Shown here one piece after another: positions 39,080 through 53,680 of a stretch of 64,000 nucleotides of DNA. Under the pieces are notes generated by a model. It had not been told where the DNA came from and searched no databases. It saw only the letters and a list, made by a program, of their open reading frames with translations. This stretch comes from Glandiceps talaboti (Eukaryota > Hemichordata > Enteropneusta > Spengelidae). The number at the start of each line of letters is the position of its first letter. The first letter of the stretch is position 1. The position numbers and the translations under genes were made by a program. The stretch spans positions 248,001-312,000 of the forward strand of contig NC_135557.1 of the NCBI RefSeq assembly GCF_964340395.1. Direction: 5' to 3'.

Positions 39080-39830
39080 TTCCAATTTTGAATTCTTTGT
39101 TACATGGTGATTTGGGTAAAAAAAATGTGATTTTTGGTAAAAAAAAAAATTAAACTCAAAAACTACTGGGCAGATCGGTCTGAAATTTGGTGGGAACATT
39201 CTTAGGAGTGTTTAGATTTTAAGAATTGTTCACGACATGGTGATTCCATCAGTGGTATGCAAATTTGGGCTAAAAATGTCTTTTGGTCAAAAAACTACTG
39301 AGCAGATTGCGCTGAAATTTAATTGGGATGCATATGGGTATATAGATGAAGAAATATTAAGTATATAATGATCCCATCAGTGTTATGCAAATTAGGTGCA
39401 AAATGTGAATTTTGGTAAAAAAACTAAATATTTCAAAAAGTACTTGTTCAATGAGACTGAAACCTTTTGAGATGTTTCTATAAGTGTTTTTCAGCAGATT
39501 TTCTTTTGGCCCTAGCAACAATGACCATGCACCTAGCGACAAACAAATGACAGTATATTTTTGGTCAAATAACAACATCATCTGGTAGGCAAGTGAGTAA
39601 ACATTCACAAAATGTATGTAAATACCCCTAGCAACCATGACCATGCCCATAACAACAGCCAATTGGTGGTGTATTTCACAAAGATAAAAACAGGGATTAA
39701 TAGACAAATGAATAAACATTCAAAAAATGTATGCAAATAGACCTTGGCACAAGACCATGCCCATTGCAGCAGCCAAAGGAAACTGTACAGTTGTGCTGCA
39801 ATGCCATTGGCACTATTTTTATTATTTTCT
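39080..39830. repeat. Dispersed repeat, families D1 and D2 joined
   Basis: 39100-39460 has imperfect ~130-145-bp tandem units (CTGAAATTTGGTGGGAACAT; ATGCAAATTAGG). 39500-39810 carries the D2 part (CCTAGCAACAATGACCATGC, GCCAATTGG). The same order is seen at 60870-61017 plus 62612-63490. The TTAA at 39357-39360 corresponds to the insertion site of the element at 61022. Confidence 0.65.
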
Positions 39831-39932
39831 TAAATGTCAAATATTACTATATATAGTCAGGGTGTTTAAAACCAGTGATTGTTATCATAATTAATGTGAC
39901 TTGACCTTATTGTTGGTTTGTTTGTTTGTCAG

Positions 39933-40044
39933 GCACAACTCCACATGCTCCAACCAATGTTACAGTTCTAACTGGTATCTATGCAGCACTAGTTTCATGG
40001 TTACCAGCTTACAATGGAGGCTTACCTCAACACTACATCATATG
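39933..40044 (+). CDS. IGSF9-like: IGSF9-like exon: first FN3 domain, first half
   Basis: The acceptor is TTTGTTTGTCAG and the donor is TATG|GTGAGA. Entering in phase 1 it reads GTTPHAPTNVTVLTGIYAAL, then VSWLPAYNGGLPQHYIIW. These are the A, B and C strands of a fibronectin type III domain, with the usual Trp in strand B and the GG..Y.I.W pattern. The GT.PH...NV start after Ig5 matches the Ig5-FN3 junction of IGSF9. A sequon (NVT) is present. It ends in phase 2, splitting the Trp codon that is completed at 54529. Confidence 0.87.
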
Positions 40045-40639
40045 GTGAGACATTAATAAGATAGTCAATTTGTTATTGTAATACTAGTAAGTAACACTAT
40101 TGTTATCATAAACACTTTGTTACTCTAATACACCATACAAGCATAAAGAGTGAAAGTGCAGCAGAAAACACTGCAATCACAGGCACTGATACCCCTGAGT
40201 ACCCATACTGACACTCGCATGGCATGGAGGTCTGTTATAAGCCTCCAGTGGCGAAACCAAGTGTGGCTACTACGTTGAGTTCCATCCATGGTATCCATGT
40301 CCACCTCTATCTGAAATACGCATAGGCCAATTTCAACCAAACTTTCAGTAAACATCAAATACTATCCTGTGCATATGCACATCACTTTGACTTTCACATT
40401 AACATCAAAAATGGCATCCATTTTTGTAAAAAAAAATTATATTTTACCTAGTAACAGCGAAAGCTAAGTGGAGAGTTTAGTCTCAGTCTCCACAAAATCC
40501 ATGATGCCATTTCAGATAACAATGTACCCTTTGACCACTGATTTCAAGGTCACAAAATCCAAAATATTCCATGTGGTCATCTATAGTATTTTAATGCTTG
40601 GATTTTTTAAACCAAACCTTACACAATTATCAGATACTA
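40045..40639. other. Intron sequence after FN3 first-half exon
   Basis: Unique AT-rich DNA with no supported feature. Short open frames on the minus strand lack any recognisable domain. Confidence 0.5.
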
Positions 40640-41985
40640 TATTCTAATAATGCACATCACTATAGGGACCTTCATTGTAAAGACCAAATGCACATCACTA
40701 TAGGGACCTTCATTGTAAAGACCAAATGCACATCACTATAGGGACCTTCATTGTAAAGACCATATTCACATCACTATAGGGACCTTCATTGTAAAGACCA
40801 TATTCACATCACTATAGGGACCTTCATTGTAAAGACTAATGCACATCACTATAGGGACCTTCATTGTAAAGACCAATGCACATCACTATAGGGACCTTCA
40901 TTGTAAAGACCATATTCACATCACTATAGGGACCTTCATTGTAAAGACCAAATGCACATCACTATAGGGACCTTCATTGTAAAGACCAATGCACATCACT
41001 ATAGGGACCTTCATTGTAAAGACCAATGCACATCACTATAGGGACCTTCATTGTAAAGACCAATGCACATCACTATAGGGACCTTCATTGTAAAGACCAT
41101 ATGCACATCACTATAGGGACCTTCATTGTAAAGACCATATTCACATCACTATAGGGACCTTCATTGTAAAGACCAAATGCACATCACTATAGGGACCTTC
41201 ATTGTAAAGACCAAATGCACATCACTATAGGGACCTTCATTGTAAAGACCAATGCACATCACTATAGGGACCTTCATTGTAAAGACCAATGTACATCACT
41301 ATAGGGACCTTCATTGTAAAGACCAATGCACATCACTATAGGGACCTTCATTGTAAAGACCAAATGCACATCACTATAGGGACCTTCATTGTAAAGACCA
41401 ATGCACATCACTATAGGGACCTTCATTGTAAAGACCAATGCACATCACTATAGCCTATAGGGACCTTCATTGTAAAGACCATATTCACATCACTATAGGG
41501 ACCTTCATTGTAAAGACCATATTCACATCACTATAGGGACCTTCATTGTAAAGACCATATTCACATCACTATAGGGACCTTCATTGTAAAGACCAAATGC
41601 ACATCACTATAGGGACCTTCATTGTAAAGACCATATTCATATCACTATAGGGACCTTCATTGTAAAGACCAATGCACATCACTATAGGGACCTTCATTGT
41701 AAAGACCAAATGCACATCACTATAGGGACCTTCATTGTAAAGACCAATGCACATCACTATAGGGACCTTCATTGTAAAGACCAATGCACATCACTATAGG
41801 GACCTTCATTGTAAAGACCAATGCACATCACTATAGGGACCTTCATTGTAAAGACCATAATTATGCACATCACTATAGGGACCTTCATTGTAAAGACCAT
41901 ATTCACATCACTATAGGGACCTTCATTGTAAAGACCAAATGCACATCACTATAGGGACCTTCATTGTAAAGACCAAATGAGGTTG
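40640..41985. repeat. 37-38-bp minisatellite
   Basis: About 36 copies containing CACATCACTATAGGGACCTT followed by CATTGTAAAGACCA. The spacer between copies alternates among AATG, AAATG and TATT, so the length is 37 or 38 bp. Minus-strand open frames here are repeat artefacts. Each unit contains a phage-promoter-like CACTATAGGGA string that is presumably fortuitous. Confidence 0.93.
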
Positions 41986-42214
41986 TTTTATCATAAATAT
42001 ACAAAGTATGAATTGGTAAGTTTACAGGTTGGGGAGCAGGGTTATATGTCTTCAATGAAGACTTGTTATTACATACATGTATGTTTATCCAAAACATCAA
42101 ATTTCCTCAGTAATGATGTACGATCACGTGCTTGCATGTAGAATGAACAATGAAGTCATCATTTGCATACAGGTATGCAATAATGTTCTTGGACGGTATT
42201 GCCTTGTTTACCGG

Positions 42215-45200
42215 TGCAAATACCACTAGACTAAATATGCATGTGTACCAGTGCAAATACCACTAGACTAAATATGCATGTGTACCAGTGCAAATACCAC
42301 TAGACTAAATATCCATGTGTACTGGTGCAAATACCACTAAACTAAATATCCATGTGTACCAGTGCAAATACCACTAGACTAAGTATGCATGTGGACCAGT
42401 GCAAATACCACTAGACTAAATATGCATGTGTAGCAGTGCAAATACCACTAGACTAAGTATGCATGTGTACTGGTGCAAATACCATTAGTCTATCAAGTAT
42501 CCATGTGGACCAGTGCAAATACCACTAGACTAAGTATGCATGTGTACTGGTGCAAATACCACTACACTAAGTATACATGTGTACCAGTGCAAATACCACT
42601 AGTCTAAATATGCAAGTGTACCAGTGCAAATACCACTAGTCTAAATATGCATATGTACCAGTGCAAATACCACTAGACTAAGTATGCATGTGTACCAGTG
42701 CAAATACCACTAGACTAAATATGCATGTGTACTGGTGCAAATACCACTGGACTAAGTATGCATGTGTACCAGTGCAAATACCACTAGACTAAGTATGCAT
42801 GTATACCGGTGCAAATACCACTAGACTAAATATGCATGTGTACCAGTGCAAATACCACTAGACTAATTATGCATGTGTACCAGTGCAAATACCACTAGTC
42901 TAAGTATGCATGTGTACTGGTGCAAATACCACTAGACTAAATATGCATGTGTACCGGTGCAAATACCACTAGACTAAGTATGCATGTGTACCAGTGCAAA
43001 TACCACTAGTCTAAGTATGCATGTGTACCAGTGCAAATACCACTAGACTAAATATGCATGTGTACCGGTGCAAATACCACTAGACTAAGTATGCATGTGT
43101 ACCAGTGTAAATACCACTAGACTAAATATGCATGTGTACCGGTGCAAATACCACTAGACTAAATATGCATGTGTACCAGTGCAAATACCACTAGACTAAA
43201 TATGCATGTGTACCAGTGCAAATACCACTAGACTAAGTATGCATGTGTACTGGTGTAAATACCACTAGACTAAATATGCATGTGTAGCAGTGCAAATACC
43301 ACTAGACTAAGTATGCATGTGTACCAGTGCAAATACCACAAGACTAAATATCCATGTGTAGCAGTGCAAATACCACTAGACTAAATATGCATGTGTACTG
43401 GTGCAAATACCACTAGACTAAATATGCATGTGTACCAGTGCAAATACCACTAGACTAAGTATCCATGTGTACTGGTGCAAATACCACTAGACTAAATATC
43501 CATGTGTAGCAGTGCAAATACCACTAGACTTAAGTATGCATGTGTAGCAGTGCAAATACCACTAGACTAAGTATGCATGTGTACTGGTGCAAGTACCACT
43601 AGACTAAGTATGCATGTGTAGCAGTGCAAATACCACTAGACTAAGTATGCATGTGTAGCAGTGCAAATACCACTAGACTAAATATGCATGTGTACTGGTG
43701 CAAATACCACTAGACTAAGTATGCATGTATACCGGTGCATATACCACTAGACTAAATATGCATGTGTACCAGTGCAAATACCACTAGACTAAGTATGCAT
43801 GTGTACCAGTGCAAATACCACTAGTCTAAGTATGCATGTGTACCAGTGCAAATACCACTAGACTAAATATGCATGTGTACCGGTGCAAATACCACTAGAC
43901 TAAGTATGCATGTGTACCAGTGCAAATACCACTAGTCTAAGTATGCATGTGTAGCAGTGCAAATACCACTAGTCTAAGTATGCATGTGTACCAGTGCAAA
44001 TACCACTAGACTAAATATGCATGTGTACCGGTGCAAATACCACTAGACTAAGTATGCATGTGTACCAGTGCAAATACCACTAGACTAAATATGCATGTGT
44101 ACCAGTGCAAATACCACAAGACTAAATATCCATGTGTAGCAGTGCAAATACCACTAGACTAAATATGCATGTGTACTGGTGCAAATACCACTAGACTAAA
44201 TATGCATGTGTACCGGTGCAAATACCACTAGACTAAGTATGCATGTGTACCAGTGCAAATACCACTAGACTAAATATGCATGTGTACCAGTGCAAATACC
44301 ACAAGACTAAATATCCATGTGTAGCAGTGCAAATACCACTAGACTAAGTATGCATGTGTACTGGTGTAAATACCACTAGACTAAATATGCATGTGTAGCA
44401 GTGCAAATACCACTAGACTAAGTATGCATGTGTACCAGTGCAAATACCACTAGACTAAATATCCATGTGTACTGGTGTAAATACCATTAGACTAAGTATG
44501 CATGTGTACCAGTGCAAATACCACTAGACTAAGTATGCATGTGTACCAGTGCAAATACCACAAGACTAAATATCCATGTGTAGCAGTGCAAATACCACTA
44601 GACTAAATATGCATGTGTACTGGTGCAAATACCACTAGACTAAATATGCATGTGTACCAGTGCAAATACCACTAGACTAAGTATCCATGTGTACTGGTGC
44701 AAATACCACTAGACTAAATATCCATGTGTAGCAGTGCAAATACCACTAGACTAAGTATGCATGTGTAGCAGTGCAAATACCACTAGACTAAGTATGCATG
44801 TGTACTGGTGCAAATACCACTAGACTAAGTATGCATGTGTAGCAGTGCAAATACTACTAGACTAAGTATGCATGTGTAGCAGTGCAAATACCACTAGACT
44901 AAATATCCATGTGTAGCAGTGCAAATACCACTAGACTAAGTATCCATGTGGACCAGTGCAAATACCACTAGACTAAGTATGCATGTGTACTGGTGCAAAT
45001 ACCACTACACTAAGTATACATGTGTACCAGTGCAAATACCACTAGTCTAAATATGCAAGTGTACCAGTGCAAATACCACTAGTCTAAATATGCATATGTA
45101 CCAGTGCAAATACCACTAGACTAAGTATGCATGTGTACCAGTGCAAATACCACTAGACTAAATATGCATGTGTACTGGTGCAAATACCACTGGACTAAGT

Positions 45201-48200
45201 ATGCATGTGTACCAGTGCAAATACCACTAGACTAAGTATGCATGTATACCGGTGCAAATACCACTAGACTAAATATGCATGTGTACCAGTGCAAATACCA
45301 CTAGACTAATTATGCATGTGTACCAGTGCAAATACCACTAGTCTAAGTATGCATGTGTACTGGTGCAAATACCACTAGACTAAATATGCATGTGTACCGG
45401 TGCAAATACCACTAGACTAAGTATGCATGTGTACCAGTGCAAATACCACTAGTCTAAGTATGCATGTGTACCAGTGCAAATACCACTAGACTAAATATGC
45501 ATGTGTACCGGTGCAAATACCACTAGACTAAGTATGCATGTGTACCAGTGTAAATACCACTAGACTAAATATGCATGTGTACCGGTGCAAATACCACTAG
45601 ACTAAATATGCATGTGTACCAGTGCAAATACCACTAGACTAAATATGCATGTGTACCAGTGCAAATACCACTAGACTAAGTATGCATGTGTACTGGTGTA
45701 AATACCACTAGACTAAATATGCATGTGTAGCAGTGCAAATACCACTAGACTAAGTATGCATGTGTACCAGTGCAAATACCACAAGACTAAATATCCATGT
45801 GTAGCAGTGCAAATACCACTAGACTAAATATGCATGTGTACTGGTGCAAATACCACTAGACTAAATTTGCATGTGTACCAGTGCAAATACCACTAGACTA
45901 AGTATCCATGTGTACTGGTGCAAATACCACTAGACTAAATATCCATGTGTAGCAGTGCAAATACCACTAGACTTAAGTATGCATGTGTAGCAGTGCAAAT
46001 ACCACTAGACTAAGTATGCATGTGTACTGGTGCAAATACCACTAGACTAAGTATGCATGTGTAGCAGTGCAAATACCACTAGACTAAGTATGCATGTGTA
46101 GCAGTGCAAATACCACTAGACTAAATATGCATGTGTACTGGTGCAAATACCACTAGACTAAGTATGCATGTATACCGGTGCATATACCACTAGACTAAAT
46201 ATGCATGTGTACCAGTGCAAATACCACTAGACTAAGTATGCATGTGTACCAGTGCAAATACCACTAGTCTAAGTATGCATGTGTACCAGTGCAAATACCA
46301 CTAGACTAAATATGCATGTGTACCGGTGCAAATACCACTAGGCTAAGTATGCATGTGTACCAGTGCAAATACCACTAGTCTAAGTATGCATGTGTAGCAG
46401 TGCAAATACCACTAGTCTAAGTATGCATGTGTACCAGTGCAAATACCACTAGACTAAATATGCATGTGTACCGGTGCAAATACCACTAGACTAAGTATGC
46501 ATGTGTACCAGTGCAAATACCACTAGACTAAATATGCATGTGTACCAGTGCAAATACCACAAGACTAAATATCCATGTGTAGCAGTGCAAATACCACTAG
46601 ACTAAATATGCATGTGTACTGGTGCAAATACCACTAGACTAAATATGCATGTGTACCGGTGCAAATACCACTAGACTAAGTATGCATGTGTACCAGTGCA
46701 AATACCACTAGACTAAATATGCATGTGTACCAGTGCAAATACCACAAGACTAAATATCCATGTGTAGCAGTGCAAATACCACTAGACTAAGTATGCATGT
46801 GTACTGGTGTAAATACCACTAGACTAAATATGCATGTGTAGCAGTGCAAATACCACTAGACTAAGTATGCATGTGTACCAGTGCAAATACCACTAGACTA
46901 AATATCCATGTGTACTGGTGTAAATACCATTAGACTAAGTATGCATGTGTACCAGTGCAAATACCACTAGACTAAGTATGCATGTGTACCAGTGCAAATA
47001 CCACAAGACTAAATATCCATGTGTAGCAGTGCAAATACCAATAGACTAAATATGCATGTGTACTGGTGCAAATACCACTAGACTAAATATGCATGTGTAC
47101 CAGTGCAAATACCACTAGACTAAGTATCCATGTGTACTGGTGCAAATACCACTAGACTAAATATCCATGTGTAGCAGTGCAAATACCACTAGACTAAGTA
47201 TGCATGTGTAGCAGTGCAAATACCACTAGACTAAGTATGCATGTGTACTGGTGCAAATACCACTAGACTAAGTATGCATGTGTAGCAGTGCAAATACTAC
47301 TAGACTAAGTATGCATGTGTAGCAGTGCAAATACCACTAGACTAAATATGCATGTGTACTGGTGCAAATACCACTAGACTAAGTATGCATGTGTACCGGT
47401 GCATATACCACTAGACTAAATATGCATGTGTACCAGTGCAAATACCACTAGACTAAGTATGCATGTGTACCAGTGCAAATACCACTAGTCTAAGTATGCA
47501 TGTGTACCAGTGCAAATACCACTAGACTACATATGCATGTGTACCGGTGCAAATACCACTAGACTAAGTATGCATGTGTACCAGTGCAAATACCACTAGT
47601 CTAAGTATGCATGTGTAGCAGTGCAAATACCACTAGTCTAAGTATGCATGTGTACCAGTGCAAATACCACTAGACTAAATATGCATGTGTACCGGTGCAA
47701 ATACCACTAGTCTAAGTATGCATGTGTACCAGTGCAAATACCACTAGACTAAATATGCATGTGTACCGGTGCAAATACCACTAGACTAAATATCCATGTG
47801 TAGCAGTGCAAATACCACTAGACTAAATATGCATGTGTACTGGTGCAAATACCACTAGACTAAATATGCATGTGTACCGGTGCAAATACCACTAGACTAA
47901 GTATGCATGTGTACCAGTGCAAATACCACTAGACTAAATATGCATGTGTACCAGTGCAAATACCACAAGACTAAATATCCATGTGTAGCAGTGCAAATAC
48001 CACTAGACTAAATATCCATGTGTACTGGTGCAAATACCACTAGACTAAATATCCATGTGTACTGGTGCAAATACCACTAGACTAAATATCCATGTGTACC
48101 AGTGCAAATACCACTAGACTAAATATGCATGTGTACCAGTGCAAATACCACTAGACTAAATATCCATGTGTACTGGTGCAAATACCACTAGACTAAATAT

Positions 48201-50807
48201 CCATGTGTACCAGTGCAAATACCACTAGACTAAGTATGCATGTGTACTGGTGCAAATACCACTAGACTAAGTATACATGTGTACCAGTGCAAATACCACT
48301 AGTCTAAATATGCAAGTGTACCAGTGCAAATACCACTAGTCTAAATATGCATGTGTACCAGTGCAAATACCACTAGACTAAATATGCATGTGTACCAGTG
48401 CAAATACCACTAGACTAAGTATGCATGTGTACTGGTGCAAATACCACTAGACTAAGTATGCATGTGTAGCAGTGCAAATACCACTAGACTAAGTATGCAT
48501 GTGTAGCAGTGCAAATACCACTAGACTAAATATGCATGTGTACTGGTGCAAATACCACTAGACTAAATATGCATGTGTAGCAGTGCAAATACCACTAGAC
48601 TAAGTATGCATGTGTAGCAGTGCAAATACCACTAGACTAAATATGCATGTGTACTGGTGCAAATACCACTAGACTAAATATGCATGTGTACCAGTGCAAA
48701 TACCACTAGACTAAGTATGCATGTGTACCAGTGCAAATACCACTAAACTAAATATCCATGTGTAGCAGTGCAAATACCACTAGACTAAATATCCATGTGT
48801 AGCAGTGCAAATACCACTAGACTAAGTATGCATGTGTACCGGTGCAAATACCACTAGACTAAGTATGCATGTGTACCAGTGCAAATACCACTAGACTAAG
48901 TATCCATGTGTACTGGTGCAAATACCACTAGACTAAGTATCCATGTGTACTGGTGCAAATATCACTAGACTAAATATGCATGTGTACCGGTGCAAATACC
49001 ACTAGACTAAGTATGCATGTGTACCAGTGCAAATACCACTAGACTAAATATGCATGTGTACCGGTGCAAATACCACTAGACTAAGTATGCATGTGTACCA
49101 GTGCAAATACCACTAGACTAAGTATCCATGTGTACTGGTGCAAATACCACTAGACTAAGTATCCATGTGTACTGGTGCAAATATCACTAGACTAAATATC
49201 CATGTGTACCAGTGCAAATACCACAAGACTAAATATCCATGTGTAGCAGTGCAAATACCACTAGACTAAATATGCATGTGTACTGGTGCAAATACCACCA
49301 GACTAAGTATCCATGTGTACTGGTGCAAATACCACTAGACTAAATATCCATGTGTACTGGTGCAAATACCACCAGACTAAGTATCCATGTGTACTGGTGC
49401 AAATACCACCAGACTAAGTATCCATGTGTACCAGTGCAGATACCACTAGACTAAATATCCATGTGTAGCAGTGCAAATACCACTAGACTAAATATCCATG
49501 TGTAGCAGTGCAAATACCACTAGACTAAATATGCATGTGTACTGGTACAAATACCACTAGTCTAAGTATCCATGTGTACTGGTGTAAATACCACTAGACT
49601 AAGTATGCATGTGTACCAGTGCAGATACCACTAGACTAAATATCCATGTGTAGCAGTGCAAATACCACTAGACTAAATATGCATGTGTACTGGTACAAAT
49701 ACCACTAGTCTAAGTATCCATGTGTACTGGTGTAAATACCACTAGACTAAGTATCCATGTGTACCAGTGCAAATCACACTAGACTAAATATCCATGTGTA
49801 CAGGTGCAAATACCACTAGACTAAATATGCATGTGTACAGGTGCAAATACCACTAGTCTAAGTATGCATGTGTACCTTTGCAAATACCACTAGACTAAGT
49901 ATGCATGTGTAGCAGTGCAAATACCACTAGACTATGTATGCATGTGTAGCAGTGCAAATACCACTAGACTAAGTATCCATGTGTACTGGTGCAAATACCA
50001 CTAGACTAAGTATCCATGTGTACTGGTGCAAATACCACTAGACTAAATATCCATGTGTACCAGTGCAAATACCACAAGACTAAATATCCATGTGTAGCAG
50101 TGCAAATACCACTAGACTAAATATGCATGTGTACTGGTGCAAATACCACCAGACTAAATATCCATGTGTAGCAGTGCAAATACCACTAGACTAAATATGC
50201 ATGTGTACTGGTACAAATACCACTAGTCTAAGTATCCATGTGTACTGGTGTAAATACCACTAGACTAAGTATCCATGTGTACCAGTGCAAATACCACTAG
50301 ACTAAATATGCATGTGTACTTGTACAAATACCACTAGACTAAATATCCATGTGTACTGGTGTAAATACCACTAGACTAAATATGCATGTGTATATATATT
50401 GGTGCAAATCACACTAGACTAAATATCCATGTGTACAGGTGCAAATACCACTAGACTAAATATGCATGTGTACAGGTGCAAATACCACTAGTCTAAGTAT
50501 GCATGTGTACCAGTGGAAATACCACTAGACTAAGTATGCATGTGTACTGGTGTAAATACCACTAGACTAAATATGCATGTGTAGCAGTGCAAATACCACT
50601 AGACTAAATATGCATGTGTACTTGTACAAATACCACTAGACTAAATATCCATGTGTACTGGTGTAAATACCATTAGACTAAATATGCATGTGTATATACT
50701 GGTGCAAATCACACTAGACTAAATATCCATGTGTACTGGTGCCAATACCGCTAGACTAAGTATCCATGTGTACTGGTACAAATACCACTAGTCTAAGTAT
50801 CCATGTG
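42215..50807. repeat. 37-bp minisatellite, left block (~8.6 kb)
   Basis: About 230 copies of a 37-bp unit with CTAAATATGCATGTGTAC followed by CAGTGCAAATACCACTAGA. Variable positions are TATGCATG or TATCCATG, AAATAT or AAGTAT, and ACCAG, ACTGG, ACCGG or AGCAG. Rare marker variants (ACTACACTAAG, GACTAATTAT, GACTTAAG, ATACTACTAG) recur 2443 bp apart, showing a 66-unit tandem block duplication from about 42.5 to 47.4 kb. Confidence 0.95.
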
Positions 50808-52610
50808 CAGTGTGTGAACTTAAGGGAAAATGACTACTGGTCATAAGGACCGACATGTAGCAAATGCTGCTGGTCCTTAAGGAAAACTGCTGGTCCATAC
50901 TCAATGCAGTTCATGTTCATGACCTGTATCTACACCCCCCCCCCCCCCCCCATTTACAGATTAAATGATTTTGAACTTTAATATGATACAGCATATCTTT
51001 AAAAGTAAAAGAGAGTACAACGAATTGTTCACTATCCACTATTATTTCATAAAATTTCCACTCAGAGTCAAAAAATGACTTGGATGTAAATTTTGGATTC
51101 ACAACCAAGTAATTTTTGACTCTGTGAGTAGAGATTTTCATTTGTAACTATGAACCCAGAAACTATGAATATTCATTCTCGTATAATCTGTTCCTATAGA
51201 CTATAGTGGTCTGAGACTGAATGTATACATTCCACCATAGAAATACACATCCATAGATTGTAGATAATATGGGTGAATGAATGAATCAATAAATCTACAT
51301 TATCTGCAATCTCTAAGAGATCACAGTCCACTCCTTCCTCTCTGTACGATTCACTAAATTCTGAATCACATATCCAAAGTCAGATTCATCGTCTGTTGCA
51401 ACAGCTGATGTAGCTTTCCAACTCTTAGCAAACGTAGACCCACACAATCATCATAGCAGAGAGTTTTATCGCATAACTTTCCCTCTTGAAAACTGTGTAT
51501 TTGCTTTATTTCAATTTCCATCCACACAGTGACACGGAGTGGTTTCATCTTCCTTCAGTCTTTACAAATATATAATGAAGCCCCTCCCGCCATATTTAGC
51601 CCTACCCTTATACCCTACCGTGGTGTATTGAGTATTGTCTCTGACTGTTTGTGTAAGAAATCTGACCATGATGAAGAGAACTATGGCTAAGCATTTCTTA
51701 CAGTGTGAGTTTTTTTGACGTGGGAATGTGATATGGTAACTGTACTGTAATGTGTCATCCACTATGTACCCGTGTTTGGCATGATGCAGTAATTTTCCAG
51801 ATACAACAATATCAACAAAAATGCAACATTTCTAAGTTTATACATTGATTACAACATGACAGGACGTACATTATCATATGCATCAAATTGAAAGCAATCA
51901 GACTACGCATTTTTTACTGTTTTTACAAAAAAAAAACTATCGCACTGAAGGTATTTTACGAAGTGTACCTGCCTTCTTTATTAGTTCAAACGCCATTTCG
52001 GATGTTTTCCATCAGTTTGTTTTGATCGTGGTAACAGACATGGGGAACTCCGGTAAATTGATCGGGAAACCCGCTAACATTTACCAGCTTTAATACCAGC
52101 CTTTAAAAAAAAACTGTATGTTTCGTCTTCTTCTTCGGAAGCTCATTGCCGCCTTCTAAATATCGCCACATACTTTATAAATGCAACGTGGAACTGTCTC
52201 AAACACGTTAAAAGTTTCATACACTTCGAACAGTAAACTTTACAACAATGATTATTACGATATCATGGCGGAAAAAGACGCATACGCTGAATGCGTAAAA
52301 TGAGTCTGAATGTCTAAGACGTTCTGATTAGATGCTGTATGCTACGTCATGTAGACATGATATCAACATTGGCAACAACACGTAGCGAGCTAGCTCTGTG
52401 TCGCTTGACTTGAACGAGATGTCGAGAGTAAAACAAAAGATCAGATTCATGTAGGTGAAATTGGATATATCTTTGAATAAATGTTATTATTTACTCCAAA
52501 TTTCAATCGGTCATAAGGACCGATACGTTGTTGTAATTCTGAAAAACTGTCGATCCGAACGGAAATCTGTTGGTCTCGGGCCAAAGGACCGGCGTTAATT
52601 TCGCACGCTG
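50808..52610. mobile_element. 1.8-kb hAT-like non-autonomous element splitting the 37-bp array
   Basis: The array is interrupted cleanly. The ends are CAGTGTGTGAACTTAA and, from the right, CAGCGTGCGAAATTAA (13 of 16). The 8-bp flanks are TCCATGTG and TGCATGTG, one difference, at a site where the array itself varies. Subterminal hairpins CGGTCATAAGGACCG (near 52506) and TGGTCATAAGGACCG (near 50840) are present. 8-bp duplication and CAG ends fit hAT. Short minus-strand ORFs (50917-51141, 51366-51548, 51562-51762) are not recognised; a C run lies at 50935-50951. Confidence 0.75.
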
Positions 52611-53680
52611 TGCATGTGTACTGTGCAAGTACCACTAGTCGTTAAGTATGCATGTGTACTTGTGCAAATACCACTAGACTAAGTATGCATGTGTACTGGT
52701 GCAAATACCACTAGACTAAATATCCATGTGTACTTTGCAAGTACCACTAGTCGTTAATGTATGCATGTGTACTTGTCCAAATACCACTAGACTAAGTATG
52801 CATGTGTACAGGTGCAAATACCACTAGACTAAATATCCATGTGTACTTTGCAAGTACCACTAGTCGTTAATGTATGCATGTGTACTTGTCCAAATACCAC
52901 TAGACTAAGTATCCATGTGTACAGGTGCAAATACCACTAGACTAAGTATGCATGTGTACTGGTGCAAATACCACTAGACTAAATATCCATGTGTACTTTG
53001 CAAGTACCACTAGTCGTTAATGTATGCATGTGTACTTGTCCAAATACCACTAGACTAAGTATGCATGTGTACAGGTGCAAATACCACTAGACTAAATATC
53101 CATGTGTACTTTGCAAGTACCACTAGTCGTTAATGTATGCATGTGTACTTGTCCAAATACCACTAGACTAAGTATCCATGTGTACTGGTGCAAATACCAC
53201 TAGACTAAATATGCATGTGTAGCAGTGCAAATACCACTAGACTAAGTATGCATGTGTAGCAGTGCAAATACCACTAGACTAAATATCCATGTGTACTTTG
53301 CAAGTACCACTAGTCGTTAATGTATGCATGTGTACTTGTCCAAATACCACTAGACTAAGTGTGCATGTGTACCAGTGCAAATACCACTACTAAGTGTGCA
53401 TGTGTACTGGTGCAAATACCACTAGACTAAATATCCATGTGTACTTTGCAAGTACCACTAGTCGTTAATGTATGCATGTGTACTTGTCCAAATACCACTA
53501 GACTAAATATCCATGTGTACTTTGCAAGTACCACTAGACTAAATATGCATGTGTAGCAGTGCAAATACCACTGTACTAAATATGCATGTGTACTCGTGCA
53601 AATACCACTAGTCTAAGTATCCATGTGTACCAGTGCAAATACCACTAGACTAAATATTCATGTGTACTGGTGTAAATAAT
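52611..53680. repeat. 37-bp minisatellite, right block with a composite subtype
   Basis: Continues the 37-bp array after the insertion, but many units belong to a subtype absent from the left block: CTTTGCAAGTACCACTAGTC then GTTAATGTATGCATGTGTAC and TTGTCCAAATACC. This composite recurs at least seven times, forming a higher-order unit of roughly 110-190 bp. Confidence 0.9.

Noticed and set aside
36461-39090. 8-bp hAT-style target duplication around the CAGTTGCGGGGC element
   Set aside because: The bases outside the CAG are inverted copies of each other rather than direct repeats, so the true ends remain unclear.
40640-41985. Possible phage-type promoters (CACTATAGGGA) repeated in the array
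   Set aside because: Short match lacking the full promoter upstream part; a coincidence of the repeat unit.
41581-42100. Minus-strand repetitive ORFs (GLYNEGPYSD-like)
   Set aside because: Read-through of the 37-38-bp minisatellite; no gene features.
50917-51762. Minus-strand ORFs of 60-74 codons in the hAT-like element as transposase
   Set aside because: No hAT dimerisation or catalytic motif could be seen; too short and scattered.
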